Shown here: one piece after another, positions 30,594 to 41,324 of the stretch
Numbering within the stretch: position 1 is the stretch's first letter
Layout of the letters: every line of letters begins with the position of its first letter
Source of the DNA: Tepidimonas thermarum
Lineage (GTDB): Bacteria; Pseudomonadota; Gammaproteobacteria; Burkholderiales; Burkholderiaceae_C
DNA: 64,000 nucleotides
Reading direction: 5' to 3'
Assembly (NCBI RefSeq): GCF_007556705.1
Contig: NZ_VJOL01000006.1
Coordinates: 1 to 64,000 of the forward strand
Notes under the pieces: generated by a model
Seen by the model: the letters and a program-made list of their open reading frames with translations, nothing else
Told to the model about the DNA's origin: nothing
The model's database searches: none
Translations under genes and position numbers: made by a program

Positions 30594-31550
30594 TCAGCGG
30601 GCGCGCACGGGCACCTGCCGTGACAGTTGCAGCAGCCGCGCGTGGTCCAGCCGCACGCGCACCGTGGCGGTTTGCAGCGCGGCTTCGATCGCGGTGTCGT
30701 CGTCGCCGGTATCCACCAGGATGGGCTCGAGCACCGGGTGGCCCTCCGCATCCAACACCGGGCTCACCCAGGGCTCGCCCGGTCGGCCCGAGCGGCGCAG
30801 CACCACCGCGATGCGCCCGTCGGCCAGGCGCACGAAGGTGCCGGGGGGACAGATGCCCAGCGTGTGCAGCAGCGCGCGCCCAATGTCATCCAGTTGTCCG
30901 CCCGGCCGCACGAGCAGCGTGCGCGCCGAGTCGGTCACGTTGCGCCCGGGCCGCGTCTCGCGCGGGCTGATGAGGGCGGTGTAGCGGTCCATGCGCTGCA
31001 GCAGCCGCACCGCCACATCATGGCTGTCGGACTCGTGGTGCTGCTCGACGATTTCCAGCCAACGCGCATCGCGCACCCCGCACTCGCGCAACCACTGCGC
31101 ACCGCGCGCCGCGTGGGTGTCGATCAGGGCGCGCTGCTCCTGCGTCGGGGGCTCGCGTTGGGCCGCCAGCGTGTCCTGCAGCCGCGTCATGCCGATGTTC
31201 ATGGTCAACGCGGCGCGCTCCAGCGCGGCCGCCTCCTCACCGGCCAGGCCCACCGCGGGGGCCAGCAAGCGGCACATGGCCCAACACGCCAGCGCGTGCG
31301 AGGTGCTGTAGCCCACCGGCGTGGAAGCTGCCAGCTGAAACAGCCAGTACAGCGAGGCGTCCTCATCCTGCTCCAGCAACGCCTGGGCGTCGGCCAGCAG
31401 CCGTTGCAGGCGCGGCAGGCAGTCGGGGTGGCGCAGGGGTGCCGCCAGCAGCGCCGCCAGTTGTGTCTCCAGCGTCGTCCAGCGCAGCATCCAGTCGTGT
31501 GTCGGCCCATCGGCTGGCGCGGGGGGTGGGGGCGTGACCATGGGGATCAT
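30594..31550 (-). CDS. Degenerate HD-GYP-type protein, probably catalytically inactive
   Basis: The 318-residue protein follows the length and helix order of an HD-GYP domain: a His in STSHALACWA, a helix where HD should stand (ALTMNIGMTRLQ), a His in IDTHAARG and the HHE element. The HD dyad reads MN and the GYP loop reads SDSHDV, so metal and substrate motifs are lost while the flanking DRYTALISPRETRPGRN region survives. The C-terminal domain (YPPGTFV-like ICPPGTFVRLADGRIAVVLRR) is well kept. It may bind rather than cleave cyclic di-GMP, or signal by protein contact. It follows yajQ by 25 bp. ATG 31550 was taken; ATG 31541 is an alternative. Confidence 0.8.
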   Translation of the reverse strand: MIPMVTPPPPAPADGPTHDWMLRWTTLETQLAALLAAPLRHPDCLPRLQRLLADAQALLEQDEDASLYWLFQLAASTPVGYSTSHALACWAMCRLLAPAVGLAGEEAAALERAALTMNIGMTRLQDTLAAQREPPTQEQRALIDTHAARGAQWLRECGVRDARWLEIVEQHHESDSHDVAVRLLQRMDRYTALISPRETRPGRNVTDSARTLLVRPGGQLDDIGRALLHTLGICPPGTFVRLADGRIAVVLRRSGRPGEPWVSPVLDAEGHPVLEPILVDTGDDDTAIEAALQTATVRVRLDHARLLQLSRQVPVRAR

Positions 31551-31575
31551 CCGGCCGCGGGCGGCGGCGCACCGT

Positions 31576-32061
31576 TCAATCGCGGAAATTGTTGAAGCTC
31601 AGCGGCAGTTGCGCCATCTGCTGGCGGATGAGGGCGATGGCCGCCTGCAGGTCATCGCGCTTGGCACCACTGACGCGCACCGCATCGCCCTGGATCGCGG
31701 CTTGCAGCTTGAGCTTGCTGCCCTTGATGAGTTGCTGGATCTTTTTGGCGTCTTCGCCGGCGATGCCGCTGCGCACCCGCAACACGCGCTTGACCTTGTC
31801 GCCGCTGATTTTTTCCACCTTGCCCGGGTCGAGAAAACGCACGTCCACGTTGCGTTTGGTGAGCTTGTTGCGCAGGATGTCTTCCACCTGCTGGAGCTGA
31901 AAGTCGCTGTCCGCGTAGGCGGTGATGTCGTGATCGGCGAACGCCACCGCGGCGGACGAGCCCTTGAAGTCGAAGCGGGTGCCGATTTCGCGCTGCGTCT
32001 GCTCCACAGCGTTTTTCACTTCGACCCAGTTGGGTTCGAGCACGGTATCGAACGAAGGCAT
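31576..32061 (-). CDS. yajQ: YajQ-family nucleotide-binding protein
   Basis: YajQ proteins are small cytosolic proteins with two ferredoxin-like domains; in Xanthomonas a member binds cyclic di-GMP and acts in virulence regulation. The 161-residue product shows the family start [20 protein letters not shown], the RFDFKGSSA segment, [18 protein letters not shown], and the end [24 protein letters not shown]. The start has AAGGAA seven bases upstream. It is probably co-transcribed with the degenerate HD-GYP-like gene downstream and is divergent from murB across 43 bp. Confidence 0.93.
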   Translation of the reverse strand: MPSFDTVLEPNWVEVKNAVEQTQREIGTRFDFKGSSAAVAFADHDITAYADSDFQLQQVEDILRNKLTKRNVDVRFLDPGKVEKISGDKVKRVLRVRSGIAGEDAKKIQQLIKGSKLKLQAAIQGDAVRVSGAKRDDLQAAIALIRQQMAQLPLSFNNFRD

Positions 32062-32092
32062 GCGGTATTCCTTGGGTCCATCTATGGTTTGC

Positions 32093-32098
32093 GACAAT
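32093..32098 (+). promoter_or_regulatory. Candidate leaderless -10 of murB
   Basis: GACAAT (4 of 6 bases) ends six bases before the A of the murB ATG at 32105. There is no Shine-Dalgarno sequence. The -35 is unclear; TTGGGT at 32072-32077 gives a short 15-bp spacer. Confidence 0.35.
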
Positions 32099-32104
32099 CC
32101 GTGC

Positions 32105-33157
32105 ATGGTAGTCGAGAACCACGTGCCATTGCAGCGCCTCAACACCTTCGGCATCGCGGCGCGCGCGCACCGGCTGGCGCGCATCCGCAGCGAGGACGAC
32201 GTGCTCGCCCTGGTGCGCCATCCCGACTGGCGGCCACAGGAGACGTTCATCCTCGGCGGCGGCAGCAACATCGTGCTCACGGGCGACCTGCGCCAACTCG
32301 TGCTCAAGGTGGAGATCCCGGGGCGGCGCCTGCTGCGCGAGGACGCGCGCGGCTGGCTGGTGGAGGCCGGGGCGGGCGAGAACTGGCACGCCTTCGTCGA
32401 TTGGACGCTGGCGCAGGGCTGGCCGGGGCTGGAAAACCTCGCGCTCATCCCCGGCACGGTTGGGGCGGCGCCGGTGCAAAACATCGGTGCTTACGGCGTG
32501 GAGCTGCAGGACCGCTTCCATTCGCTGGACGCCATCGATTTGGAGACGGGCGAGCGGCTGACCCTGCAACACGCGCACTGCGCCTTTGGCTACCGCGACT
32601 CGGTGTTCAAACACGCGCGCGCCGGCGCGCGCGGCATGGGTCTCAAGGGCCGGGCGTTGATCACCCGGGTGCGCTTTTGGTTGCCGCGCCACTGGCGGGC
32701 GGAACTGGGCTACCAGGATTTGGCGCGCAAGGTGGCGGAAACCGGGATCACGCAACCCACGCCGCGCCAGGTGTTCGACTGGGTGTGCGCCATCCGGCGC
32801 GCCAAGCTCCCCGATCCGGCCGTCATCGGCAATGCGGGGAGCTTTTTCAAAAACCCCACGGTCACACCGGAGCAGTGCGCCGACATCATCGGCCGCGACC
32901 CCAAGGTGGTGCACTACCCCATGCCCGACGGCAGCGTCAAGCTGGCGGCGGGCTGGCTCATCGAGGCGTGTGGCTGGAAAGGCAAGACCGTGGGCCACGC
33001 CGGCGTGTACGACAAGCAGGCCCTGGTGCTGGTCAACCGGGGTGATGCCGAACACCCCTGCACCGGCGGCGAGGTCATGACGCTGGCGCGCCTGATCCAA
33101 ACCAGCGTCTACGAGCGCTTCGGCATCCGGCTGGAGCCGGAGCCGGTGGTGGTCTGA
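32105..33157 (+). CDS. murB: UDP-N-acetylenolpyruvoylglucosamine reductase
   Basis: MurB reduces enolpyruvyl-UDP-GlcNAc to UDP-MurNAc with NADPH and FAD in peptidoglycan synthesis. The 350-residue protein is the type I form, like E. coli. It shows the FAD-binding [10 protein letters not shown] and [20 protein letters not shown], the type I insert with [10 protein letters not shown], and the catalytic Ser246 in NAGSFFKNP. The C-terminal [21 protein letters not shown] is present. ATG 32105 ([16 protein letters not shown]) fits the family; translation without a ribosome-binding site would be leaderless. Confidence 0.95.
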   Translation: MVVENHVPLQRLNTFGIAARAHRLARIRSEDDVLALVRHPDWRPQETFILGGGSNIVLTGDLRQLVLKVEIPGRRLLREDARGWLVEAGAGENWHAFVDWTLAQGWPGLENLALIPGTVGAAPVQNIGAYGVELQDRFHSLDAIDLETGERLTLQHAHCAFGYRDSVFKHARAGARGMGLKGRALITRVRFWLPRHWRAELGYQDLARKVAETGITQPTPRQVFDWVCAIRRAKLPDPAVIGNAGSFFKNPTVTPEQCADIIGRDPKVVHYPMPDGSVKLAAGWLIEACGWKGKTVGHAGVYDKQALVLVNRGDAEHPCTGGEVMTLARLIQTSVYERFGIRLEPEPVVV

Positions 33158-33214
33158 ACGCGCCCGCCGCGGGATGGCGGGCGGGCGCAGGGCAGCGCAG
33201 CAGCGCCGGGCGGC

Positions 33215-33673
33215 TCAGGCCGCCAGCGGCTCGGGCAGGACGGCGGCGTTGGCCGGGGTCTGCTCGGCACTGAGCGTGGCGCGTGCGCCGCGCCCATCGG
33301 GCGTTGCCTGCAGCGCATCGACCATGGCCTGGGCACGGGTATGGCCTGCGCGCACCAGGCGGGCAAAGTCGTCAAGCGCGCGCTGGCGGGCTTTTTCCAT
33401 GCGCTGTGAGGGCTGGCCCATGGACGGGGCGCCGTCGCGCTGCGCGCTGGCCAGGGCCGTGCGCGCCAGCCAGCCCTGGGTGTGGCCACACGTGGGGCAG
33501 ACCAGGCCCTCGCGCTGCGCCACCAACACACCCAGGTAACCGCCGGCAAAGCTGTGCCGACCATCCTTGGCGTTGGGGCAGGTCAGCGGGTGCACGGGCG
33601 ATGGAACCACCCCCGCCTGCATACGGTTGATTTGGTCGATGACGGCGGGGTCAAAAGGGGCTTGTAGCCACAC
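33215..33673 (-). CDS. Uncharacterised small protein with a putative zinc-binding motif
   Basis: I do not recognise a named family with certainty. The 152-residue product starts at GTG 33673, chosen because AGGAG lies seven bases upstream. Candidate zinc ligands are Cys32 (LTCPNAKDG), His40 and Cys59-x-x-Cys62 (VCPTCGH), which would make a short treble-clef or ribbon. The region after 68 is helical and basic/Ala-rich (RALDDFARLVRAGHTRAQAMVDAL) and shows no motif. A promoter-like TTGGCA-17-AACAAT precedes it. A role in nucleic-acid or protein binding is only a guess. It stands alone between murB and a hydrolase. Confidence 0.6.
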   Translation of the reverse strand: MWLQAPFDPAVIDQINRMQAGVVPSPVHPLTCPNAKDGRHSFAGGYLGVLVAQREGLVCPTCGHTQGWLARTALASAQRDGAPSMGQPSQRMEKARQRALDDFARLVRAGHTRAQAMVDALQATPDGRGARATLSAEQTPANAAVLPEPLAA

Positions 33674-33721
33674 GGTGGTACTCCTGGTGAACGGCCAACC
33701 GGCGTTGCTGCGGTTGCCCGC

Positions 33722-33750
33722 ATTGTTGGAGCCCGCCCCGTCGATGCCAA
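33722..33750 (-). promoter_or_regulatory. Candidate promoter of the small zinc-motif gene
   Basis: On the minus strand TTGGCA (33750-33745, 5 of 6 bases) and AACAAT (33727-33722, 4 of 6) are separated by exactly 17 bp. The predicted start near 33715 leaves a leader of about 42 bases, which contains the AGGAG site. This is the best -35/-10 pair I saw for a protein gene in the window. Confidence 0.5.
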
Positions 33751-33826
33751 GCGGTTCTTGCAATGAGAGAGGCTTGTTACGGCCGGTTACAGTCGCGGGG
33801 GAGAAAACGCGGTGTTGCAAGGCGCC

Positions 33827-33832
33827 TATCAT
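33827..33832 (+). promoter_or_regulatory. Candidate -10 of the membrane-anchored hydrolase gene
   Basis: TATCAT (5 of 6 bases) would set a start near 33839, 19 bases before ATG 33858, with GGAG in between. No convincing -35 is visible. Confidence 0.3.
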
Positions 33833-33857
33833 GAGTGGGTCGTCACCGGAGTTTTCG

Positions 33858-34898
33858 ATGTCCTTCGTATCCTCATCGTTGGTCGGCGCAGCCGGGTGCG
33901 CGCGCCAGCGGGGGCGCGTGCGGCGCGCGCTGGCAGGTCTGTTGGTCGTGCTTGCCGCGCTGGCGGCGCTGTGGCTGGCCGGCCCCCGCTATGCCTACGG
34001 CCCGGACGCACCCGCTGCGCGCGCGCAGCCGCCAGCCGCGTTGACAGCGCTGGACGGTTGGCTGGCGGCGCAGGAGGCCGCGCACCCCGATCTGCGGCCA
34101 GGGGCGGCCAAGGGCATCGTCTGGCACGGGGCGGCGGGCACGCGCACCCCTTGGGCGGTGGTGTACCTGCACGGCTTTACCGCCACCCGGGCCGAGACCT
34201 ATCCCCTGGCCGAGCGGGTCGCACAGGCCCTTGGGGCCAACCTGTTTCACACCCGGTTGACGGGCCATGGGCTGCCCGCGCAGGCGCTGGCGTCCGTCAC
34301 CCCGCAGGACTGGTTGGCCGATGCCGTCGAGGCGGTGCGCATCGGCCACGCGATCGGCGAGCGCGTGCTCGTCATCGGCACCTCCACCGGTGGCACACTG
34401 GGGGCGTGGCTGGCGTTGCGGCCGGACGCGGCCGGTGTGCCGGTGGCGCGGCAGGTGTGGATCTCCCCCAACTTTGGGCCGGCGGACAAGCGCACCGAGC
34501 TGCTCCATGGCCCCTGGGGCGCGCAGCTGGCGCAGGCCATCACGGGCGGGACCGTGGGGGCGCCCAGCGAAGATCCGCGCATCAACGCCGCCTGGACGCG
34601 CGTGTACCCGGTGCAGGCCCTGTTGCCGATGATGGCGTTGGTGCAGCGCGTGCGCACGGGCGATTGGGCGGCGGTGCGCACGCCCGTGCTGGTGCTCTAC
34701 AGCCCGCGCGACCGCACCGTCGATCCGGCCCAGACCGAGGCCGTGTTCGCGCGGCTGGGCAGCCCGCTCAAGCGGCTGGAGCGGGTCGAGGACAGCGCCG
34801 ACCCCGAGCAGCACGTGCTCGCTGGCGATGTGCGCTCGCCCGGCACGACCGAGCGCCTGGCGGCGCGCATCGTGCGCTGGGCGCGCGAAGGGGCGTAA
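33858..34898 (+). CDS. Membrane-anchored alpha/beta-fold hydrolase
   Basis: This 346-residue protein has a basic N-terminus, then one hydrophobic segment (ALAGLLVVLAALAALWLAG) that acts as a signal anchor or uncleaved signal, so the catalytic domain is probably periplasmic. The core shows YLHGFTATRAETYPLAE (oxyanion region), nucleophile GTSTGG, an acid in LYSPRDRTVDP and the catalytic His in PEQHVLAGD. It resembles monoacylglycerol-lipase or carboxylesterase-like proteins with a lid. Substrate unknown. ATG 33858 has GGAG six bases upstream; ATG 33831 is in frame but lacks one. Confidence 0.82.
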   Translation: MSFVSSSLVGAAGCARQRGRVRRALAGLLVVLAALAALWLAGPRYAYGPDAPAARAQPPAALTALDGWLAAQEAAHPDLRPGAAKGIVWHGAAGTRTPWAVVYLHGFTATRAETYPLAERVAQALGANLFHTRLTGHGLPAQALASVTPQDWLADAVEAVRIGHAIGERVLVIGTSTGGTLGAWLALRPDAAGVPVARQVWISPNFGPADKRTELLHGPWGAQLAQAITGGTVGAPSEDPRINAAWTRVYPVQALLPMMALVQRVRTGDWAAVRTPVLVLYSPRDRTVDPAQTEAVFARLGSPLKRLERVEDSADPEQHVLAGDVRSPGTTERLAARIVRWAREGA

Positions 34899-34941
34899 GC
34901 GGTGGGTGCCCGCGGGCGCCGCAGGCCCGGCGGGCGGCGCG

Positions 34942-36625
<1,684 letters not shown>

Positions 36626-36712
36626 GGTGCGCCGATTGTAGGCGCTGCGTTTCCGACGCCGGCCGCGACCGGCATCGGGTGGGCGTGGGGCGGTGGCGCG
36701 CGCGCCGGTGCG

Positions 36713-37057
36713 TCACAGGCGGCGCTGCCAGTCCTCGGGGTCGAAGCCCACGGTCACCGCGTCGCCCCATTCCACCACCGGCCGCCGGATGACGCTGGGC
36801 TTGGCCAGCATCAGCGCCCGCGCGCTGGCCGCATCGGTCACGCCGGCGCGGGTGGCGTCGTCGAGCTGGCGCCATGTGGTGCCGCGCCGGTTGAGCAGCG
36901 CCTCCCAGCCCAGCGCGGCCAGCCACGCGTCCAGCCGATCGGTGGGCAGGCCCTGTTTTTTGAAGTCGTGAAAGGTGTGCGGCACATCCTGCGCCTGCAG
37001 CCAGGCGCGGGCTTTCTTGACGGTTTCGCAGTTGGGGATGCCATAGACGCGGATCAT
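36713..37057 (-). CDS. ArsC/Spx-family reductase (YffB-like)
   Basis: This 114-residue thioredoxin-fold protein shows YGIPNCETVKKARAWL, where the lone N-terminal Cys replaces a CxxC pair, then VPHTFHDFKKQGLP and the C-terminal SVIRRPVVEW. It is of the YffB type rather than true arsenate reductase, and glutathione-dependent thiol chemistry is likely; no ars genes are near. ATG 37057 (MIRVYGIP) was preferred over 37066. A -10-like TACGAT at 37070-37065 lies seven bases upstream of it, with no Shine-Dalgarno sequence. Confidence 0.88.
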   Translation of the reverse strand: MIRVYGIPNCETVKKARAWLQAQDVPHTFHDFKKQGLPTDRLDAWLAALGWEALLNRRGTTWRQLDDATRAGVTDAASARALMLAKPSVIRRPVVEWGDAVTVGFDPEDWQRRL

Positions 37058-37064
37058 GATCGCC

Positions 37065-37070
37065 ATCGTA
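37065..37070 (-). promoter_or_regulatory. Candidate leaderless -10 of the ArsC-like gene
   Basis: On the minus strand TACGAT (4 of 6 bases) ends seven bases before the preferred ATG at 37057. It overlaps the alternative ATG at 37066, which argues for the downstream start if this element is real. No -35 is evident. Confidence 0.3.
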
Positions 37071-37132
37071 GCGCAACGGGGCGGCGGCGGGCCGTGCGCG
37101 GCGCGCGCGTGCAATGGGCGTGGTCGGCGCGG

Positions 37133-37162
37133 TTGGCCGGCCCCGGGTGGCCTTGGCACAAT
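37133..37162 (+). promoter_or_regulatory. Candidate promoter of folC and its operon
   Basis: TTGGCC (37133-37138, 4 of 6 bases), an 18-bp spacer and CACAAT (37157-37162, 4 of 6) predict a start near 37169, about ten bases before ATG 37179. It would drive folC, the SPOR gene, cvpA, purF and metZ. Confidence 0.4.
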
Positions 37163-37178
37163 GCGGGCTTTCCCCGAC

Positions 37179-38537
37179 ATGGCTGACCCGATGACCGCTG
37201 CCACCCTGGATCCCGCGCTGCCCCCCGATGCGACCGCGCCGCTGGCGCACTGGCTGGCCCATCTGGAGCGCCTGCACGGGCAGCGCATCACCCTGGGGCT
37301 GGAGCGGGTGCGCGCCGTCGCCGAGCGGCTGGGCGAGGCGCTGCGGCCCGCCTGTCCCGTCATCACCGTGGCCGGCACCAACGGCAAGGGCTCCACCTGC
37401 GCGATGCTGGAGGCCATCTACCGCGCCGCGGGCTACCGCACCGCGCTCTACACCTCGCCGCATTTGGTGCATTTCGAAGAACGAGCGCGGCGCGATGGGG
37501 TGCCGTTGGCGGCGGCCGATCTGGTGCCGGCGTTTGCGGCGGTGGAGGCGGCGCGCACCGCGGGGGAGGCGGTGGCGCTGAGCTACTTCGAGTTCACCAC
37601 ACTGGCGTGCGTGCATGCGTTGCTGGCGCAGCGGCCCGATGTGCTGATCCTGGAAGTGGGCATGGGCGGGCGCCTGGATGCGGTCAACCTGTGGGATGCG
37701 GACTGCGCCGTCATCACCAGCATCGACCTGGATCACATGGAGTACCTGGGCCCGGACCGCGAGGCGATTGGCTACGAAAAGGCCGGCGTGGCCCGCACCG
37801 GGCGACCGCTGATCGTCAGCGACCCGCTGCCGCCGCGCAGCGTGCTCGAGCGCGCGCGCGAGATCGACGCGGACCTGTGGCTGGCCGGGCGCGATTTTCG
37901 GCACAGCGGCGACCGGCAGCAGTGGGCCTGGCAGGGCCGCGCGCGCCGCTACGGCGGGTTGGCGTACCCGGCGCTGCGGGGCGTCAACCAGCTGGTCAAC
38001 GCGTCGGGCGTGCTGGCGGTGCTGGAGGCGCTGCACGCGCGCTTGCCGGTCGCGGCGCAGGCGGTGCGCCAGGGGCTGGCCCTGGTGGAGTGGCCGGGGC
38101 GCTTTCAGATCGTCCCGGGCGAGCCGGTGCTGGTGCTGGACGTGGCGCACAACCCCCATGCCGTGGCGGCGCTGGCCGAAAACCTCGACGCCATGGGGTT
38201 TTACCCGCAGACCCAGGCGGTCTTTGGCGCCATGGCCGACAAGGACGTGCGGCCCATGCTCGAGCGACTGGATCCCCTGATCGACGCTTGGCACTTTTGC
38301 GACCTGCCCACCGCGCGCGCCGCGCGCGCCACCGATTTGCAGGCGCTGTGGCAGGGCGGCACGCGGCGTGCCGACGTGGCCGCGCGGACGTACCCCGACC
38401 CGGTTGCGGCGTTGCAGGCGGCCCTGGGGGCGGCGGACCCCGCTGGTAGAATCGTGGTTTTCGGATCCTTCTACACGGTGGGCGGCGTGCTGCAACACGG
38501 GTTGCCGCGCCGGGGCGCCAAGCACCTGCAGGCCTGA
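37179..38537 (+). CDS. folC: Bifunctional dihydrofolate synthase / folylpolyglutamate synthase
   Basis: FolC adds glutamate to dihydropteroate and to folates, using ATP, in the cytosol. The 452-residue protein is a Mur-ligase relative: P-loop TVAGTNGKGSTCAML (Lys70), TSPHLVHFEERAR, EVGMGGRLDAVN and the C-terminal DVAHNPHAVAALAENL. The end GRIVVFGSFYTVGGVL is intact. ATG 37179 (MADPMTAATL) was taken; an ATG at 37161 overlaps the -10 hexamer and is unlikely. It starts a tight run of genes with gaps of 3-28 bp. Confidence 0.95.
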   Translation: MADPMTAATLDPALPPDATAPLAHWLAHLERLHGQRITLGLERVRAVAERLGEALRPACPVITVAGTNGKGSTCAMLEAIYRAAGYRTALYTSPHLVHFEERARRDGVPLAAADLVPAFAAVEAARTAGEAVALSYFEFTTLACVHALLAQRPDVLILEVGMGGRLDAVNLWDADCAVITSIDLDHMEYLGPDREAIGYEKAGVARTGRPLIVSDPLPPRSVLERAREIDADLWLAGRDFRHSGDRQQWAWQGRARRYGGLAYPALRGVNQLVNASGVLAVLEALHARLPVAAQAVRQGLALVEWPGRFQIVPGEPVLVLDVAHNPHAVAALAENLDAMGFYPQTQAVFGAMADKDVRPMLERLDPLIDAWHFCDLPTARAARATDLQALWQGGTRRADVAARTYPDPVAALQAALGAADPAGRIVVFGSFYTVGGVLQHGLPRRGAKHLQA

Positions 38538-38540
38538 CGC

Positions 38541-39305
38541 ATGTTCCAACTCCGCTCCGGTTCCGGCGCAACGCCCGCTTCGACCCCAGGGGGGCGGCAG
38601 CAGCCCCCGTCGATCGAGATGCTGCGCCGCCGTGCCCGCCAGCGGCTCATCGGCGCGGCGGTGCTCGTGGGCATCGCCATCATCGCGCTGCCGATGCTGT
38701 TCGAGTCGCAGCCGCGCCCGATACCCGTCGATATCGTCATCGAGATCCCGGCGCGCCACGCCGTCGAGCCGTTGAGCGTGCCCGGCCGCGCGGCAGGTGA
38801 GGGCCGCACGGGCGAGCGCCAGGGGGGCGCGCCGGCGCCAGCCCAGAGCGCCCAGGCGGCGCCGCCAGAGCCGGGCCATGATCGCAAGGCGCCGGACGCC
38901 ACCACGCCTGCTACCCCGGCACCCGTGGCGCCCCCAGCACCCCCATCCGCGCCACCCCAGGCGCCGGCGGCGCCTGCCCCCGCCAGCCCAACACCGGCCG
39001 CCCCGCCGTCGGCCGCCGCCAGCACGCCCGCGCCGGCCGCAGCGCGGGCGGATGCCGACACCGCCGCCGCGGCCAAGACACGCGTGGTCGTGCAGGTGGG
39101 GGCGTTTGCCGATGCGGCGCGCGCGCAGGAGGTGCGGCGCCGCCTCGAGCGCGCGGGCCTCAAGACCTACACCCATGTGGCCGAAACGCCCGAAGGCAAG
39201 CGCATCCGGGTGCGGGTCGGTCCGTTCGACACCCGTGCCGAAGCCGAGAAGGTGGCGGAAAAGGTCAAGGCGTTGGGTTTGCCCGCGGCGGTGCTGACGC
39301 TGTGA
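38541..39305 (+). CDS. SPOR-domain membrane protein (DedD-like)
   Basis: This 254-residue protein is bitopic: a short cytoplasmic N-terminus, one membrane helix (LIGAAVLVGIAIIALPMLF, about residues 36-54), a long Pro/Ala-rich periplasmic linker and a C-terminal SPOR domain (RVVVQVGAFADAARAQEVRR to the end). SPOR domains bind denuded septal glycans, so the protein probably localises to the division site as DedD does. It lies 3 bp after folC and 3 bp before cvpA, as in E. coli, where dedD sits between folC and cvpA. Confidence 0.9.
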   Translation: MFQLRSGSGATPASTPGGRQQPPSIEMLRRRARQRLIGAAVLVGIAIIALPMLFESQPRPIPVDIVIEIPARHAVEPLSVPGRAAGEGRTGERQGGAPAPAQSAQAAPPEPGHDRKAPDATTPATPAPVAPPAPPSAPPQAPAAPAPASPTPAAPPSAAASTPAPAAARADADTAAAAKTRVVVQVGAFADAARAQEVRRRLERAGLKTYTHVAETPEGKRIRVRVGPFDTRAEAEKVAEKVKALGLPAAVLTL

Positions 39306-39308
39306 GCC

Positions 39309-39794
39309 ATGGCCACCGTCGACATCGTCTTGCTCGTGGTGCTGGGCGCATCGGTCGTCATCGGTTTGTGGCGCGGCCTGCTGTACGAGGTGTTGTCCGT
39401 GCTGGGCTGGATCGTGGCGTTTGTGGTGGCGCAGCGCTGGGCGCTGCAGGCGGCCGACAGTTTGCCGCTGGCGCACGCGGCGGCGCCGCTGCGCTATGCC
39501 GCGGGGTTTGCCGTGCTGTTCGTGCTCACCGCCTTCGTGGCGGGCTGGGTGGCGTGGCTGGCGCAACGGGGGGCGCAGCTCGTGGGGTTGCGGCCGGTGG
39601 ATCGCGCCCTGGGCGGGTTGTTTGGTTTGGTGCGCGGCGTCGTGCTGCTGCTGGCGGCGGCGCTGCTGATACGGCTCACGCCGTGGGCGGACAGCGCGGC
39701 GTGGCGCGAGGCCGTGGGGCCGCGCTGGCTGGGCCAGGGGCTGCAGGTCGTCAAAGGCCTGGCGCCGCCCGCCGTGGCGGCCTATTTTCCGTGA
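39309..39794 (+). CDS. cvpA: CvpA-family inner-membrane protein
   Basis: The 161-residue product has four hydrophobic helices: [56 protein letters not shown] and [19 protein letters not shown]. This is the CvpA fold, known from colicin V production and purF operons. Its molecular function is not settled; envelope homeostasis is suspected. It lies 16 bp before purF. Confidence 0.92.
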   Translation: MATVDIVLLVVLGASVVIGLWRGLLYEVLSVLGWIVAFVVAQRWALQAADSLPLAHAAAPLRYAAGFAVLFVLTAFVAGWVAWLAQRGAQLVGLRPVDRALGGLFGLVRGVVLLLAAALLIRLTPWADSAAWREAVGPRWLGQGLQVVKGLAPPAVAAYFP

Positions 39795-39810
39795 TTCGAG
39801 GGGCAAGGCT

Positions 39811-41322
39811 ATGTGTGGCATCGTCGGCGTGGTCAGCGCCCAGCCGGTCAATCAGCTGATTTATGACGCGCTGCTGCTGTTGCAGCACCGCGGGCAGGAT
39901 GCGGCTGGCATCCTGACCCAGCTGGGGCACAAATTTTTCATGCACAAGGCCAAGGGCATGGTGCGCGACGTCTTTCGCACGCGCAACATGCGTGCCCTGC
40001 CGGGCACGAGCGGCCTGGGGCAGGTGCGCTATCCCACGGCGGGCAACGCGGCCAGCGAGGAGGAGGCGCAGCCGTTTTACGTCAACGCGCCGTTTGGCGT
40101 GGTGATGGCGCACAACGGCAACCTCACCAACGCGCAGGCGCTGCGGCGCGAGCTGGTGCAGACCGACCACCGCCACATCAACACCGAGAGCGACTCCGAG
40201 GTGCTGCTCAACGTCCTGGCGCACGAGCTCGGACGCGCCTCGCAGGGTGGCGCGCTGCAGCTCGAGGGCATTTTTGGCGCTGTGGCCGCGGTGCACCGGC
40301 GCGTGCGTGGCAGCTACGCGGTGGTGGCGCTGATTGCCGGCCACGGCATGTTGGTGTTTCGCGATCCGTTTGGCATCCGGCCGCTGTGCATCGGCCGCGG
40401 CGCCGATGGCACCGTGATGGCGGCCAGCGAGTCGGTGGCCCTCGAAGGCACGGGCCACCGCTTCGAGCGCGACGTGGCGCCGGGTGAGGCGATTTTCGTC
40501 ACGCTCGATGGGCACATCCACGCCCGCCAGTGTGCCGAGGCGCCGCGCCACCACCCGTGCATGTTCGAATTCGTCTACCTGGCGCGGCCCGATTCGGTCA
40601 TCGACGGCATTTCGGTTTACCAGGCACGGCTCAACATGGGGCAGACGCTGGCCACGCGCGTCGTCTCCACCGTACCGCCCAACGAGATCGACGCCGTCAT
40701 CCCCATCCCCGAGTCCAGCCGTCCCGCGGCGATGGAAGTCGCGCGCCTGATCGGCCGCCCGTATCGCGAGGGGTTCGTCAAAAACCGCTATGTCGGTCGC
40801 ACGTTCATCATGCCCGGGCAGGCGGTGCGCAAGAAGTCCGTGCGCCAAAAGCTCAACGTCATCGCCAGCGAATTCGCCGGGCGCAACGTGCTGCTGGTGG
40901 ACGATTCGATCGTGCGCGGCACCACCAGCCGTGAAATCGTGCAGATGGCGCGCGAAGCGGGTGCGCGCAAGGTGTACCTGGCCAGCGCCGCGCCGCCGGT
41001 GCGCTACCCCAACGTGTACGGCATCGACATGCCGACGCAGGAGGAGCTGGTGGCGCATGGCCGCACGGTCGAGCAGGTGCGCGCGCTCATCGGCTGCGAT
41101 GCGCTCATCTACCAGGACGTGGAGGCGATGAAGCGCGCGGTGGCGGCGCTCAACCCCGGCTTGCAGGGGTTCGAGGCGTCGTGCTTCGACGGGGTGTACA
41201 TCACGGGCGATGTCACGCCCGAGTCGGTAGTGGCCATGAACGCGCCGCGCCAGGCCAGCGCCGCGGAGGATGACGACGGCGCCACCACGCGGCTGACCCT
41301 GCCCAACGCCCAGGAGAGCTGA
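39811..41322 (+). CDS. purF: Amidophosphoribosyltransferase
   Basis: PurF makes phosphoribosylamine from PRPP and glutamine, the first step of purine synthesis. The 503-residue protein begins [11 protein letters not shown], so Cys2 becomes the N-terminal nucleophile of the glutaminase domain after Met removal. Glutamine-site motifs [11 protein letters not shown] and AHNGNLTNA follow. The phosphoribosyltransferase half has the PRPP loop [25 protein letters not shown] ribosome-binding site precedes the ATG. It is co-transcribed with cvpA and metZ. Regulation by purine repression is plausible, but no operator was identified. Confidence 0.96.
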   Translation: MCGIVGVVSAQPVNQLIYDALLLLQHRGQDAAGILTQLGHKFFMHKAKGMVRDVFRTRNMRALPGTSGLGQVRYPTAGNAASEEEAQPFYVNAPFGVVMAHNGNLTNAQALRRELVQTDHRHINTESDSEVLLNVLAHELGRASQGGALQLEGIFGAVAAVHRRVRGSYAVVALIAGHGMLVFRDPFGIRPLCIGRGADGTVMAASESVALEGTGHRFERDVAPGEAIFVTLDGHIHARQCAEAPRHHPCMFEFVYLARPDSVIDGISVYQARLNMGQTLATRVVSTVPPNEIDAVIPIPESSRPAAMEVARLIGRPYREGFVKNRYVGRTFIMPGQAVRKKSVRQKLNVIASEFAGRNVLLVDDSIVRGTTSREIVQMAREAGARKVYLASAAPPVRYPNVYGIDMPTQEELVAHGRTVEQVRALIGCDALIYQDVEAMKRAVAALNPGLQGFEASCFDGVYITGDVTPESVVAMNAPRQASAAEDDDGATTRLTLPNAQES

Positions 41323-41324
41323 GG

